Shown: positions 7,362 through 16,471, counted from the stretch's first letter. The stretch: 64,000 bases of DNA from Lentzea jiangxiensis (GCF_900104175.1 NZ_FNIX01000001.1:248001-312000); one strand, 5' to 3'. Numbers and translations are program-made. Notes: generated by a model not told the origin, from the letters alone.

Positions 7362-10016
7362 ATGAACGTCGAGTTCCGGGTGCTGGGGCCGCTGGAGGTG
7401 CTGCTCGACGGCGAGCCGGTCGCGGTGCCGACGGGTCGCGGACAGGTCCTGCTGGCCACGTTGTTGTTGCGCCCCAACGAGTTCGTGCCGGTCGACGAGC
7501 TGATCGAGCGCATCTGGGACGGTGAACCGCCGACGGCCGACCGTGCGCGCAAGACGTTGCACATGGTGGTGGCACGGCTGAGGTCCGCGCTGGGCCGGGC
7601 TGACTGCGTGCGCACCCGGCCCGGCGGCTACCTCGCCGAGGTCGAGCCCGACCAGCTCGACCTGCTGAGGTTCCGCGCGCTGGCCGGGTCCGGCGACCAC
7701 GGTGCCGCGTCGGCGTTGTGGCGCGGCCCGGTGCTCGGCAACGTCACCTCCGACTCGCTGCACCGCGAGGACGTGCCGCGGCTCGCGGGCGAACGGCTCG
7801 ACGCGCTGGAGTCGCGCCTCGAGGCCGACCTCGACCGCGGTCTCGGCCGCGAGCTCGTCGCCGAGCTGAAGTCGCTGGTCGCCGACCACCCGCTGCGGGA
7901 GTCGTTCTGGCGGTACCTGATGCTCGCGCTGTACCGGGCGGGGCTGCAGGCCGAGGCGCTCGCCACCTACCAGAAGGTGCGCAGGACGCTCGCGGACGAA
8001 CTCGGCGTCGACCCGGGACCGGCGCTGCGGGCACTGCACCAGCAGGTCCTGCGCGGCGAGGTGCCCGCCGGCGGGCGTCAGGTGCCGCGGCAGCTGCCGG
8101 CGGGCGTGCGGAACTTCGTCGGGCGCGACCACGAGCTGCGCCTGCTCGACAAGACGACCGGGGTCATCGTCGTGCACGGCGTCGGCGGCGTCGGGAAGAC
8201 CGCGCTGGTGCTGCACTGGGCACGCCAGGCGCGCGAGGAGTTCCCGGACGGCGACCTGCACCTCGACCTGCGCGGGTTCGACCCGGAGGCGCAGCCCGTC
8301 GACCCGGTGGCCGCGGCGGAGACGCTGCTGGTGGGACTGGGCGTGCAGAACGTCCCGGCGGCCGCGGACGCGCGGTTCGCGTTGCTACGCACCACGCTCG
8401 TCGACCGGCGCCTGCTGCTGGTGCTCGACAACGCCGCCTCACCCCGCCAGGTGCTCCCGCTGCTGCCCGGTGCGGCCGGCGTGCGCGTGGTGATCACCAG
8501 CCGCAACCAGCTCCGCGCGCTGGTCCTGCAGCACGACGCCACCGCGATCGCCCTGGACGAACTGGACCTGGAGGCAGGGCGGACGCTGCTCGGTGCCGTC
8601 CTCGGCGAGGAGCGGATCGCCGCCGAACCCGAGGCCGCACGGGAGATCGTCGAGCGCTGCACCGGACTGCCGCTGGCGCTGCGGGTGTTCGCCGAGCGGG
8701 TCTCCCGGTTCCCGGACGTGCCGCTGCGGGAGTTCGTCGCCGAGCTGGACGACGCCCGGCTCGACGCGCTGACCGACTTCGACGACGTCGACGTGCGCGC
8801 GGTGTTCTCGTGGTCGTACCGGGCGCTGGACGCGGAGTCGGCACGGATGTTCCGGCTGCTGTCGGTGCACCCCGGCGTGGACTTCGACGCCGGCGCCGCA
8901 GCGGCGCTCGCCGGTGTCCCCGTGGCCCGGGCCCGCCGTCTGCTGGAGCGGCTGGTCGCGGACCACCTCGTGCAGTCGTGCACCCCGGGGCGGTACAACC
9001 TGCACGACCTGTTGCGGGCGTACTCGGCGGAGCTGTGCGGCGACGACGAGGAAGCGGCGCTGCGGCTGACCGAGTGGTACCTCCACACCCTGGAGAACGC
9101 GACCGCCCTCGACCCGGCCAGGATCGTGGTGCGCGCGGACGCCGTGAAGTCCGGTGTGGTGCCACAGGAGTTCTCCGTGTGGTTCGAGGCGCAGCGGTGG
9201 CGGCGCCAGGAGTGGGCCAACCTCAAGGCGGTCGCGCTCGCCGCGCTCGCGAGGGGCTGGGACCGGCCGGCCGTGCTCATCCCGATCCACCTGCTCAGCT
9301 ACCTCGTCGTCGACCACACGCACCGCCACGACGCCGTCGACCTCTTCGAGGCGCTGCGCGGGGTCGGCTCCGTGCTCGAACAGGGGCTCCTGCACACCAA
9401 GCTCGCGGTGCTCTACGAGCTCATCGGTCGCGTGGACGACTCACTGCTCAGCTACGAGGTCGGGTTGCCGCTCGTGCGGGCGGAGGGCGAGCCGATCTCG
9501 GTCGCGGGCGTGCTGGGCAACATGTCGAAGCTCTACAGCACGATGGGCCGCCGCGAGGAGGCGGAGGAGTACAGCCGCGAGGCCCTCGCCATCGCGGTCG
9601 AGATCGACGACGTCTACCTGCAGATCGTCTGCCACGTGAACATGGCCAGCCGGTTCAACCACCAGCAGAGGTGGGCGGACGCGCTGGGGGAGACCGACCT
9701 GGCGGCTCCCCTGGCGGCACGGCTCGGTGACGAGTTCCTGCTGGTCCGAGTGCGTGCCTACCGCGCCGCCGCGCTGGCCGGAGCAGGCCGGTACGCCGAG
9801 GCCGAGCCGGAGCTGCGCGCGGTCGTCGAGGTGATGAGGCGCGTCGGCGACACGGACGGCGTGACCGACGGGCTGGGGCTGATCGGCGAAGTGCTCGTCG
9901 GGCAGGGCAGGCTCGACGAGGCCGCCGCGGCGTGGCAGGAGGCCGTCGAGATCTACCGCTCCCGCAACGACGCACGGGCGGACGCGCTGGCCGCGCGCGT
10001 GGAGGCCCTGCGCTGA
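7362..10016 (+). CDS. AfsR/SARP-family transcriptional regulator (BTAD, NB-ARC, TPR)
   Basis: The 884-residue protein starts at ATG 7362 (MNVEFRVLGPLEV, typical of the family) after a G-rich RBS; upstream in-frame TTG and GTG codons are less likely. An OmpR-like winged helix (1-95) is followed by a bacterial transcriptional activation domain (about 95-245), an NB-ARC/STAND ATPase with P-loop GVGGVGKT (273-280) and LLLVLDNA Walker B, and a C-terminal TPR-like region (about 600-884). This is the layout of AfsR-type activators, which control secondary metabolism or development. It lies inside the ESX-4 locus, between eccC and the T7SS-associated Hsp70-like gene, so it may control secretion genes. 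Targets are not evident except possible TCACAC repeats upstream. Confidence 0.88.
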   Translation: MNVEFRVLGPLEVLLDGEPVAVPTGRGQVLLATLLLRPNEFVPVDELIERIWDGEPPTADRARKTLHMVVARLRSALGRADCVRTRPGGYLAEVEPDQLDLLRFRALAGSGDHGAASALWRGPVLGNVTSDSLHREDVPRLAGERLDALESRLEADLDRGLGRELVAELKSLVADHPLRESFWRYLMLALYRAGLQAEALATYQKVRRTLADELGVDPGPALRALHQQVLRGEVPAGGRQVPRQLPAGVRNFVGRDHELRLLDKTTGVIVVHGVGGVGKTALVLHWARQAREEFPDGDLHLDLRGFDPEAQPVDPVAAAETLLVGLGVQNVPAAADARFALLRTTLVDRRLLLVLDNAASPRQVLPLLPGAAGVRVVITSRNQLRALVLQHDATAIALDELDLEAGRTLLGAVLGEERIAAEPEAAREIVERCTGLPLALRVFAERVSRFPDVPLREFVAELDDARLDALTDFDDVDVRAVFSWSYRALDAESARMFRLLSVHPGVDFDAGAAAALAGVPVARARRLLERLVADHLVQSCTPGRYNLHDLLRAYSAELCGDDEEAALRLTEWYLHTLENATALDPARIVVRADAVKSGVVPQEFSVWFEAQRWRRQEWANLKAVALAALARGWDRPAVLIPIHLLSYLVVDHTHRHDAVDLFEALRGVGSVLEQGLLHTKLAVLYELIGRVDDSLLSYEVGLPLVRAEGEPISVAGVLGNMSKLYSTMGRREEAEEYSREALAIAVEIDDVYLQIVCHVNMASRFNHQQRWADALGETDLAAPLAARLGDEFLLVRVRAYRAAALAGAGRYAEAEPELRAVVEVMRRVGDTDGVTDGLGLIGEVLVGQGRLDEAAAAWQEAVEIYRSRNDARADALAARVEALR

Positions 10017-10098
10017 ACTCGTGGTGCCGACCTTCGTCATCAGTGTCGTCCAGCTCAGTCGCATCGGGTAAGCATGTGCGCGGAAGAGGGGAAGGTGC

Positions 10099-11919
10099 AT
10101 GAGCCTGCACGTCGCGGTCGACTTCGGCACGTCGAGCACCTGCGTGGCGATCTCCGCGCACGGCCGGGAGCCGCAGGTCGTCGTGTTCGACGGCCAGCCG
10201 CTGGTGCCGTCCGCGGTGTTCGCCGCGGCCGACGGGACGCTGTTCGTCGGGCAGGAGGCCGAGCGCCAGGCCGCGGTCGACCCCGCCCGGTACGAGCCGC
10301 ACCCCAAGCGCCGGGTCGACGAGGGGGAGTTGCTGCTCGGCAGCACCGTGCTGCCCGTTGTGGACGTTGTGCGCGCGGTGCTGACACGGGCCGTCAACGA
10401 AGCACGGCGCGTTGGCGGTGGTGCACCGGTCGACCTGCTCGTGCTGACGCATCCCGCCGACTGGGGCACGGTGCGCACGCGCGTCCTGCTGCAGGCGGCG
10501 CGCGGGCTCGGACGCGAGGTCGTGCTCGTCCCCGAACCCGTCGCCGCCGCCGTCTTCCACTCCGCGAGCCACTCCATTCCGGACGGTGCCGCGCTCGCCG
10601 TGCTCGACCTCGGCGGTGGCACGGTCGACGCGAGCGTGGTGGCCCGTGCGGGCAAGAGCTTCCGGGTGCTGTCCGCCAAGGGCGACCCCGGCTTCGGTGG
10701 CGCCGACGTCGACCAGGCACTGCTGGACCACGTCGGCGGACTGGTCTCGGCCAAGGACCCCGAGGCGTGGCGGCAGCTCGTCGAGGGCCGCGAGATGGCC
10801 GACCGGCGCAAGCGGCGGGTGCTGCGGCAGGACGTGCGGGGGGCCAAGGAGACGCTGTCCCGGCACGCCTACACCGACGTGCCGATGCCGCCGCCGTTCC
10901 CCGACGCGCACGTGACGAGGTCGGACCTGGAGCAGCTGATCACCGCACCGCTGAGCCGGGCGGCCGCGCTGGCCGGTGCCGCCGTGCGCGACGCGGGCCT
11001 CGCGCCCCGGCAGCTCGCCGGGGTGTTCCTGGTCGGCGGGTCCAGCCGGATCCCGCTCGTCGCGCGGCTGGTGCACGACCACCTCCGCGTCGTGCCGACG
11101 AGCATCGACCAGCCGGAGACCGTCGTGGCCCGCGGCGCGCTGCGGGCGGTGAGCCTCGACCCGGAGCGGACCGGGGGCGTGGCGCAGCAGAAGAAGCCGG
11201 TTCCGGGCGGTCCGTCCGGTGAGGTCACCCACAACCTCCGGGTCCGCGACGACACCACCCGCAAGATCACCCGCCGGATCACGTCCCCGCCCGCGGGGCA
11301 GTTCCCGCTCCCGCTCCCGTTCCCCGCCGCCGCACCGCCGCCGCCACCCAAGAAGAGCAGGGCGCCGCTCTTCATCGCGATCGGCGTCGTGGCCGTGCTC
11401 GCGGCGGCCGGCGTCGGCGCCTTCTACTGGTTCAAGCCCGAGAAGCCGCAGCCGACCCCGACCGGCGACCAGATCGCCGTGTACGACTACAGCTTCACGC
11501 GCCCGGACGGCTGGAAGCAGACCGGCGGCGCCGCCGCCGATCGGCAGGTGCTTTTGCAACCGGTCGAGCGCGGGAATTCCAATGGCGAACAGCCTCAGGC
11601 GCGCATTGCTGTGCAGGAGCAAATTCTCGAGTACAACAGCGATCAGGACAGAGTTCGCGCGTTGACCGAGTTGCGGCGCATGTTCGAAGAACGCGACCGC
11701 AAAGGTGACGAGGTTCTCAACTTCACCGAGAGCACCTCATTCGCCGGGAAGCCGGTTGTTCACTATCGCGAAGTCGTCGGCTCGACCGGTGTCGACTGGT
11801 ACATCCAGTTCGCCGGCGACGTCCAGGTGAGCGTGGGCTGCCAGGCCGCCCCGAGCGCGCAGGCCCAGGTCCGCACCGCTTGCGAGCAGGTCGTCCGCTC
11901 GCTCGTCATCAAGTCCTAG
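10099..11919 (+). CDS. Hsp70-like T7SS-associated membrane protein (Rv3446c-type)
   Basis: The 606-residue protein begins at ATG 10099 after GAGGGGAAGG. Residues 1-360 are an actin/Hsp70-type ATPase domain: phosphate-1 motif VDFGTSSTCVAI, phosphate-2 LDLGGGTVDASVV, adenosine motif VFLVGGSSRIPL. The Hsp70 substrate-binding domain is missing. A Pro-rich linker (about 390-420) and one membrane helix (about 425-447) lead to an outside domain of about 155 residues like the T7SS-associated C-terminal domain of Rv3446c. Position between eccC and the Esx genes supports an ESX-4 accessory role, perhaps ATP-driven handling of substrates at the membrane. The exact function is unknown even for the family. 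Confidence 0.82.
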   Translation: MSLHVAVDFGTSSTCVAISAHGREPQVVVFDGQPLVPSAVFAAADGTLFVGQEAERQAAVDPARYEPHPKRRVDEGELLLGSTVLPVVDVVRAVLTRAVNEARRVGGGAPVDLLVLTHPADWGTVRTRVLLQAARGLGREVVLVPEPVAAAVFHSASHSIPDGAALAVLDLGGGTVDASVVARAGKSFRVLSAKGDPGFGGADVDQALLDHVGGLVSAKDPEAWRQLVEGREMADRRKRRVLRQDVRGAKETLSRHAYTDVPMPPPFPDAHVTRSDLEQLITAPLSRAAALAGAAVRDAGLAPRQLAGVFLVGGSSRIPLVARLVHDHLRVVPTSIDQPETVVARGALRAVSLDPERTGGVAQQKKPVPGGPSGEVTHNLRVRDDTTRKITRRITSPPAGQFPLPLPFPAAAPPPPPKKSRAPLFIAIGVVAVLAAAGVGAFYWFKPEKPQPTPTGDQIAVYDYSFTRPDGWKQTGGAAADRQVLLQPVERGNSNGEQPQARIAVQEQILEYNSDQDRVRALTELRRMFEERDRKGDEVLNFTESTSFAGKPVVHYREVVGSTGVDWYIQFAGDVQVSVGCQAAPSAQAQVRTACEQVVRSLVIKS

Positions 11920-11930
11920 GAGAGTTGCCG

Positions 11931-12320
11931 ATGTCCTCCAGCGAGGTCCTCGCCCGGTTCCGGTCCGAGGTCTCGGCCGCGGTCACGCGTTCCCGCCGGG
12001 CCTCCGGTGAGATCGGTGAACGCAATGCCAAGCTGCGGGAACGCACCCGTGAACTGGCCGAGCGGGCTCGCGGGGGCCGGTCCGCGACCGGCGCCGCGGT
12101 GACCCCGGCCGACGTCCGGGAGGCCGCCACGGGGTTCCGCTCCGGCCGGGGTCTGGCCGTCGAACAGGTTCCGGAAGTCGCCGAACCGGCCGCTCACGCT
12201 CCAGTCGAGACGGAGCCGGCGGCCGCGCTGGGGTCCTCGGCCGTCGCCGGTCCGAGTGGTCAGCTTCCCCGTGCGAGTGATGATGACGAGGACTTTTCGC
12301 AGTCGCGAATCCTCTACTGA
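11931..12320 (+). CDS. Small coiled-coil protein with acidic C-terminal tail, T7SS locus
   Basis: The 129-residue product starts at ATG 11931, 11 nt after the Hsp70-like gene stop, with GGAGAG as RBS, so it is probably in that operon. Residues 1-50 are charged and predicted helical (Arg/Glu-rich, coiled-coil-like). The middle is Ala/Pro-rich and low in complexity. The C-terminus is DDDEDFSQSRILY. A protein in the second cargo cluster (19643-20080) has the same layout and ends DDDDDLSGQTWLR. I do not recognise a named family. A role as chaperone or adaptor for T7SS cargo is only a guess from position. Confidence 0.72.
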   Translation: MSSSEVLARFRSEVSAAVTRSRRASGEIGERNAKLRERTRELAERARGGRSATGAAVTPADVREAATGFRSGRGLAVEQVPEVAEPAAHAPVETEPAAALGSSAVAGPSGQLPRASDDDEDFSQSRILY

Positions 12321-12341
12321 GACGCGGTTTCACCCTGAGCC

Positions 12342-12356
12342 GTTTACTAGCGCAAC
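12342..12356 (+). promoter_or_regulatory. Shared 15-bp element upstream of the esx genes
   Basis: GTTTACTAGCGCAAC lies 126 bp before the first esx start. A copy with 13 of 15 matches, GTTTACTAAGGCAAC, lies 118 bp before the EspC-like gene of the second cluster. It is AT-rich against its surroundings. It could be a core promoter recognised by one sigma factor or an activator site. Confidence 0.6.
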
Positions 12357-12467
12357 TACTTCGAAAGAAGTCGCGACAGGACGGAACCGGCGTGGCAAGG
12401 TTCCCGTCGTAAGAGGCGTACGAACCAAGAAGTGCGACCTGAAGTTCTCTGAAGGGGGATTCTCCCA

Positions 12468-12773
12468 ATGGCCGGTTACCAGGCGTCCGCCGAAGAGCTC
12501 GCGACTCTGGCGAAGGACATCGTCAACGTCGACAACGACACCCAGGCCACCCTGCGCGGTGTCCGCAGCACCGTCGAGGGTCTGCAGGGCATGTGGAAGG
12601 GCGCTGCGGCGACCGCCTTCACGGCCCTGATGGCCCGTTTCGACGAGGACGCGCGGAAGCTGCAGGAGGCCCTGCGGGCGATCGCCGACCAGGTCGACGG
12701 CAGCGCCGCGGCCTACGCCCGCCAGGAAGAGGAAGCGACCCAGCTCTCCACGAGCATCTCGCAGCGCCTCTGA
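12468..12773 (+). CDS. WXG100 family type VII secretion target (EsxU-like)
   Basis: The 101-residue, all-helical protein has the W-x-G turn as WKG at 43-45 and a C-terminal Y-x-x-x-E export signal (Y83-E87). ATG 12468 follows GAAGGGGGA. Its place between the Rv3446c-like gene and rplM corresponds to EsxU of the ESX-4 locus. It should form a helical-hairpin heterodimer with the product of 12837-13124, 63 bp downstream, and be exported by EccC/EccD. Length and both motifs fit the family closely. Confidence 0.9.
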   Translation: MAGYQASAEELATLAKDIVNVDNDTQATLRGVRSTVEGLQGMWKGAAATAFTALMARFDEDARKLQEALRAIADQVDGSAAAYARQEEEATQLSTSISQRL

Positions 12774-12836
12774 TCCTGTTCGCTCCGCTCGACTTTCGTT
12801 CCGCAAACACAAACTTGCTTCTAAGGGGAGATCACA

Positions 12837-13124
12837 ATGGGTGACCAGGTCAAGGTCAGCTTCGGCGAGCTCGAGAACGCCTCCGGTTCCATCACCAGCG
12901 CCGCCGGCCAGATCCAGGGCCAGCTCGACGACCTGAAGGGCCGCGTTCAGAAGGTCATGGCCGCTTACGAGGGTGAAGCCGCCGCTGCGTACAACGCGGC
13001 GCAGGCCAAGTGGGACGGCAGCGCTGCCGACCTGCAGTCCGTCCTCTCGTCCATCGGTATCGCCGTCCGCGACGCCGCTTCCGCGTACGCCGCCGCCGAA
13101 GGCGCGAACGCCCGCCGCTGGTAA
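12837..13124 (+). CDS. WXG100-like type VII secretion target (EsxT-like), YEG variant
   Basis: The 95-residue helical protein has Y44-E45-G46 at the place of the WXG turn, so Tyr replaces the Trp. A Y-x-x-x-E signal is at Y84-E88, followed by a short tail ending ARRW. ATG 12837 has the strong RBS AAGGGGAG. It is the expected partner of the upstream Esx protein, as EsxT is of EsxU. A large terminator hairpin follows. Confidence 0.88.
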   Translation: MGDQVKVSFGELENASGSITSAAGQIQGQLDDLKGRVQKVMAAYEGEAAAAYNAAQAKWDGSAADLQSVLSSIGIAVRDAASAYAAAEGANARRW

Positions 13125-13148
13125 GCACCGCGGTACCGCAACACCCCT

Positions 13149-13183
13149 CGCGAGCCCCGGAACCACGTGGTCCGGGGCTCGCG
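13149..13183 (+). terminator. Terminator after the esx pair
   Basis: CGCGAGCCCCGGA (13149-13161) pairs with TCCGGGGCTCGCG (13171-13183), with a CCACGTGG palindrome in between. It separates the ESX transcript from rplM. Confidence 0.85.
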
Positions 13184-13379
13184 TACGTCCGGAGGTGGTC
13201 GCTTCGGAGGGGCCGTTTTGGTCCCCGCACCACCTATCCGGTATCTTCTTACGTTGTTGTGCGGTAGCTGGCGCCCGTGTGTGCCGCGCCTGTCTCGGAA
13301 CCACCGCTTGGCCTGTCCAAGATCGGTCTGGGGCAACCGCCGCAGTGACCCCAGACGCAAGTGACGACGAGGTAGATCC

Positions 13380-13823
13380 GTGCGCACGTACAGCCCGAAG
13401 CCCGGTGAGGTGACCCGCACCTGGCACGTGATCGACGCCCAGGACGTGGTGCTCGGCCGGCTCGCCACCCAGGCCGCGACGCTGCTGCGCGGCAAGCACA
13501 AGCCGACCTATGCCCCTCACGTTGACACCGGTGACTTCGTGGTCATCATCAACGCTGACAAGGTCGCCCTGACCGGCTCGAAGCGGGACCAGGAGTTCCA
13601 GTACCGCCACTCCGGCTTCCCCGGTGGTCTGCGCAAGCAGTCCTTCGGCGAGGTCCTGGACACCCGTCCGGACCGCCTGGTGGAGAAGGCGATCAAGGGC
13701 ATGCTGCCCAAGAACCGCTTGGGCCGTCAGATCGCGAACAAGCTGAAGGTCTACAGCGGACCGAACCACCCGCACGCCGCGCAGCAGCCGCAGGCGTTCG
13801 AGATCAAGAAGATCGCCCAGTGA
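13380..13823 (+). CDS. rplM: 50S ribosomal protein L13
   Basis: The 147-residue L13 has the conserved start [20 protein letters not shown] and the block [19 protein letters not shown]. The GTG start at 13380 follows GAGGTAG. L13 is an early 50S assembly protein. It is translationally coupled to rpsI, whose frame opens within the rplM stop (GTGA overlap). The 196-bp leader after the esx terminator should hold its promoter. No known leader-RNA structure was recognised. Confidence 0.97.
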   Translation: MRTYSPKPGEVTRTWHVIDAQDVVLGRLATQAATLLRGKHKPTYAPHVDTGDFVVIINADKVALTGSKRDQEFQYRHSGFPGGLRKQSFGEVLDTRPDRLVEKAIKGMLPKNRLGRQIANKLKVYSGPNHPHAAQQPQAFEIKKIAQ

Positions 13824-13849
13824 GCGACGAGTACACCGAGGAAGTTCCT

Positions 13850-14395
13850 GTGACCACCCCTGAGAACGAGACCCCTGAGGTCGAGACCCCCGAGGTCGAG
13901 GCTGAGGTTGTCGAGGCCGAGGTCGTCGAGGCTCCTGAGGCCGAGGCCGACGAGGCCGAGGTCGAGGAGACCTCCGCGCCGGTGGTCGCGCCCTCGCTGA
14001 ACGGCGCCGCGCACCTCGCGCAGACCGTCGGTCGCCGCAAGGAGGCCGTCGTCCGCGTCCGCCTCGTGCCCGGCACCGGCAAGTTCACGCTGAACGGCAA
14101 GACCCTCGAGGCCTACTTCCCGAACAAGGTGCACCAGCAGCTCATCCGTGAGCCGCTCGTCACCACGGAGAAGCCCGAGACCTTCGACGTCATCGCGAAC
14201 CTGCGTGGCGGCGGCATCACCGGCCAGGCCGGTGCGCTGCGCCTCGCCATCGCGCGTGCGCTGATCGCCGTCGACTCCGAGGACCGCCCGGTGCTGAAGA
14301 AGGCCGGCTTCCTCACCCGTGACCCGAGGGTCAAGGAGCGCAAGAAGTACGGTCTGAAGAAGGCCCGCAAGGCGCCTCAGTACTCCAAGCGTTGA
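13850..14395 (+). CDS. rpsI: 30S ribosomal protein S9 with acidic N-terminal extension
   Basis: The C-terminal 130 residues are classic S9 ([19 protein letters not shown], ending [12 protein letters not shown], whose basic tail reaches the P-site tRNA). The N-terminus is an unusual Glu/Val/Pro-rich stretch of about 45 residues with TPEVE and EAEVVEA repeats. Two GTG starts are possible: 13820 overlaps the rplM stop (GTGA) but has a poor RBS; 13850 has GAGGAAG 5 nt upstream, and I prefer it. Acidic S9 extensions occur in other actinobacteria. Confidence 0.95.
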   Translation: MTTPENETPEVETPEVEAEVVEAEVVEAPEAEADEAEVEETSAPVVAPSLNGAAHLAQTVGRRKEAVVRVRLVPGTGKFTLNGKTLEAYFPNKVHQQLIREPLVTTEKPETFDVIANLRGGGITGQAGALRLAIARALIAVDSEDRPVLKKAGFLTRDPRVKERKKYGLKKARKAPQYSKR

Positions 14396-14401
14396 TGCTC
14401 C

Positions 14402-14455
14402 GTCACCGCGGGAGCTGTGTCTGCGTTCGTCAGACCACGGCTCCTCTGCGGTGAC
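14402..14455 (+). terminator. First hairpin after rpsI
   Basis: GTCACCGC (14402-14409) pairs with GCGGTGAC (14448-14455), with an inner GGAGC/GCTCC pairing. It lies directly after the rpsI stop. Confidence 0.75.
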
Positions 14456-14495
14456 AGCGGGGACTCCCCGCACCCCGAGCGTCACCCAGCTGTAC

Positions 14496-14540
14496 CTGCG
14501 GGAGCAGCAGTTCACTCCGAACTGCTGCTCCCGCAGTGTT
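14496..14540 (+). terminator. 18-bp perfect intrinsic terminator after rpsI
   Basis: CTGCGGGAGCAGCAGTTC (14496-14513) and its exact complement (14519-14536) flank a 5-nt loop and are followed by TGTTTT. It ends the ribosomal-protein transcript, about 50 bp before the glmM start. Confidence 0.9.
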
Positions 14541-14587
14541 TTCCGGGTCTTTTCCCACTGCCTCGAAGTGTCCAATCCGGAGGATTC

Positions 14588-15922
14588 ATGGCCCGCCTGT
14601 TCGGCACCGACGGAGTGCGTGGTCTCGCCAACGCCGACCTCACCCCCGAGCTCGCGATGTCCGTCGCCGCCGCGGCGGCACGCGTGCTCGCCGAGCACGA
14701 CCGCTCCCACCGCCCGGTCGCCGTCGTCGGCCGCGACCCCAGGGCGAGCAGCGAGATGCTCGACGCCGCCGTCACCGCAGGCCTCACCTCGGCCGGCGCG
14801 GACGTGCTGCGCGTCGGCGCCCTGCCCACCCCCGCCGTCGCCCACCTGGTCTCGGCCCTCGGCGCCGACATCGGTGTGATGATCTCCGCTTCGCACAACG
14901 CGATGCCGGACAACGGGATCAAGCTCTTCGCCGCCGGCGGCCACAAGCTGCCCGACGCGGTCGAGGACGAGATCGAGCAGCACATGGGCCAGGCGTTCGA
15001 GCGCCCGACCGGCGCCGCCATCGGCCGGGTGCGCGACGTCCCCGACGCCGAGACGCAGTACGTCGAGCACTTGATCAAAGTCACACCGCACCGCCTCGAC
15101 GGCCTCAAGGTCGTGGTGGACTGCGCGAACGGTGCCGCGTCGGTGGCCGCACCGGACGCGTACCGCCGCGCCGGGGCCGAGGTGATCGCGATCAACGCGA
15201 CCCCGGACGGCCTGAACATCAACGACGGCTGTGGTTCCACCCACATCGACGTCGTCGCCGCCGCGGTCCGCGAGCACGGTGCCGACCTCGGCATCGCGCA
15301 CGACGGTGACGCCGACCGCTGCCTCGCCGTGGACGCCGACGGCAACGCGGTGGACGGCGACCAGATCCTCGTGGTCCTCGCGCTCGCCATGCGCGACGCG
15401 GGTGAGCTGTTCGAGGACACGCTCGTCGCGACCGTGATGAGCAACCTCGGCCTGCACATCGCCATGCGGGAGGCCGGCATCCGGCTGCGCACCACCGCCG
15501 TCGGCGACCGCTACGTGCTGCAGGAGCTCAAGGCGGGCGGCTACTCGCTCGGCGGCGAGCAGTCCGGCCACGTCGTGCTGCCCGCGCACGCCACCACCGG
15601 AGACGGCCTGCTCACCGCGCTGCGCCTGATGGCCCGCATGGCCGAGACCGGCAAGTCGCTCGCCGACCTCGCCTCGGTGATGCGCCGCCTGCCGCAGGTC
15701 CTGATCAACGTGAAGGTCTCCGACAAGGCGGCCGTGGCGAAGGCCACGTCGGTCCGCGAGGCCGTCGCCGCCGTCGAGGCCGAGCTCGGCGAGACCGGCC
15801 GCGTGCTGTTGCGCCCGTCCGGCACCGAGCAGCTCGTGCGGGTGATGGTCGAGGCCACGAGCCACGAACAGGCCGAGTCGGCCGCGCAGCGCCTGGCGGG
15901 TGTGGTTTCCTCGGTGCACTGA
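14588..15922 (+). CDS. glmM: Phosphoglucosamine mutase
   Basis: The 444-residue enzyme converts glucosamine-6-phosphate to glucosamine-1-phosphate for UDP-GlcNAc and peptidoglycan. ATG 14588 gives [12 protein letters not shown], the family start. The phosphoserine loop MISASHN places the catalytic serine at 102. The metal loop DGDADR and the C-terminal phosphate-binding [12 protein letters not shown] are present. It follows two terminators and so has its own promoter near 14540-14585. glmS, the preceding pathway step, lies 5.2 kb downstream, separated by a T7SS-like cluster. Confidence 0.97.
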   Translation: MARLFGTDGVRGLANADLTPELAMSVAAAAARVLAEHDRSHRPVAVVGRDPRASSEMLDAAVTAGLTSAGADVLRVGALPTPAVAHLVSALGADIGVMISASHNAMPDNGIKLFAAGGHKLPDAVEDEIEQHMGQAFERPTGAAIGRVRDVPDAETQYVEHLIKVTPHRLDGLKVVVDCANGAASVAAPDAYRRAGAEVIAINATPDGLNINDGCGSTHIDVVAAAVREHGADLGIAHDGDADRCLAVDADGNAVDGDQILVVLALAMRDAGELFEDTLVATVMSNLGLHIAMREAGIRLRTTAVGDRYVLQELKAGGYSLGGEQSGHVVLPAHATTGDGLLTALRLMARMAETGKSLADLASVMRRLPQVLINVKVSDKAAVAKATSVREAVAAVEAELGETGRVLLRPSGTEQLVRVMVEATSHEQAESAAQRLAGVVSSVH

Positions 15923-15941
15923 GGACGGATGGGGGCTGGAG

Positions 15942-16190
15942 ATGACCGTGCTGATGTTGCTCGTACTCCTGGTGCTGCTGGGAGGTGTGACAGCGGTCGT
16001 CGTCGCGGTCGTCGTGGCGTCGAAGCGCAAGACCGCCCAGCCCCCGTACCCGCCCGGCTACGGCCACCCGCGGCAGCCGTACCCGTCGCAGGGGTTCCCG
16101 CAGCAGGTCCACCCCCAGCAGGCCCACTCGCAGCAGGTCCACCCCCAGCCCGCGCCCGGCCAGCAGCCGCCCGCGCCGAACGGCTGGTGA
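15942..16190 (+). CDS. Tiny membrane protein with Pro/Gln-rich tail
   Basis: The 82-residue product starts at ATG 15942, 19 nt after glmM. One hydrophobic helix (about 3-27) is followed by basic SKRK and then a low-complexity tail of QQVHPQ and QQAHSQ repeats, ending PAPNGW. The next gene has the same plan and also ends in Trp, so they look like a duplicated pair. No family recognised. The tail is predicted cytoplasmic from the positive-inside rule. Confidence 0.65.
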   Translation: MTVLMLLVLLVLLGGVTAVVVAVVVASKRKTAQPPYPPGYGHPRQPYPSQGFPQQVHPQQAHSQQVHPQPAPGQQPPAPNGW

Positions 16191-16193
16191 GCC

Positions 16194-16445
16194 GTGTTCC
16201 ACATCGGTCCGGTCCAAATCCTCGTGGCCCTCTTCCTGATCGCCGTCATCGTGACCGTGCTGCTCGTCGTGGCCGTCGCGGTGAACCGCAAGAAGAAGGT
16301 CCAGCACCCGCCCGCCCAGCACTGGCAGCAGGCTCCGCCGCCCGGCCAGTACGGCCCACCACCCGGCCAGTACGGCCCTCCGCCTGGTGGGCAGTGGCCG
16401 CAGCAGCCCCCGGGACCGCGTCAGCCGCCACCCGATCAGTGGTGA
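16194..16445 (+). CDS. Tiny membrane protein with Pro/Gly-rich tail (paralogous layout)
   Basis: The 83-residue product starts at GTG 16194, 3 nt after the previous stop, so the two are co-translated. One membrane helix (about 6-30), basic NRKKK, then PPPGQYG repeats and a C-terminal PDQW. It mirrors its neighbour in size, topology and final Trp. Function unknown; the position just upstream of a T7SS-like cargo set may be coincidental. Confidence 0.65.
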   Translation: MFHIGPVQILVALFLIAVIVTVLLVVAVAVNRKKKVQHPPAQHWQQAPPPGQYGPPPGQYGPPPGGQWPQQPPGPRQPPPDQW

Positions 16446-16471
16446 TCGTCGGAGGCTTCGGCCGAACGGCT

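Noticed and set aside
13184..13379. Possible L13 leader RNA before rplM
   Set aside because: No matching stem pattern seen by eye; known L13 leaders are from Firmicutes.
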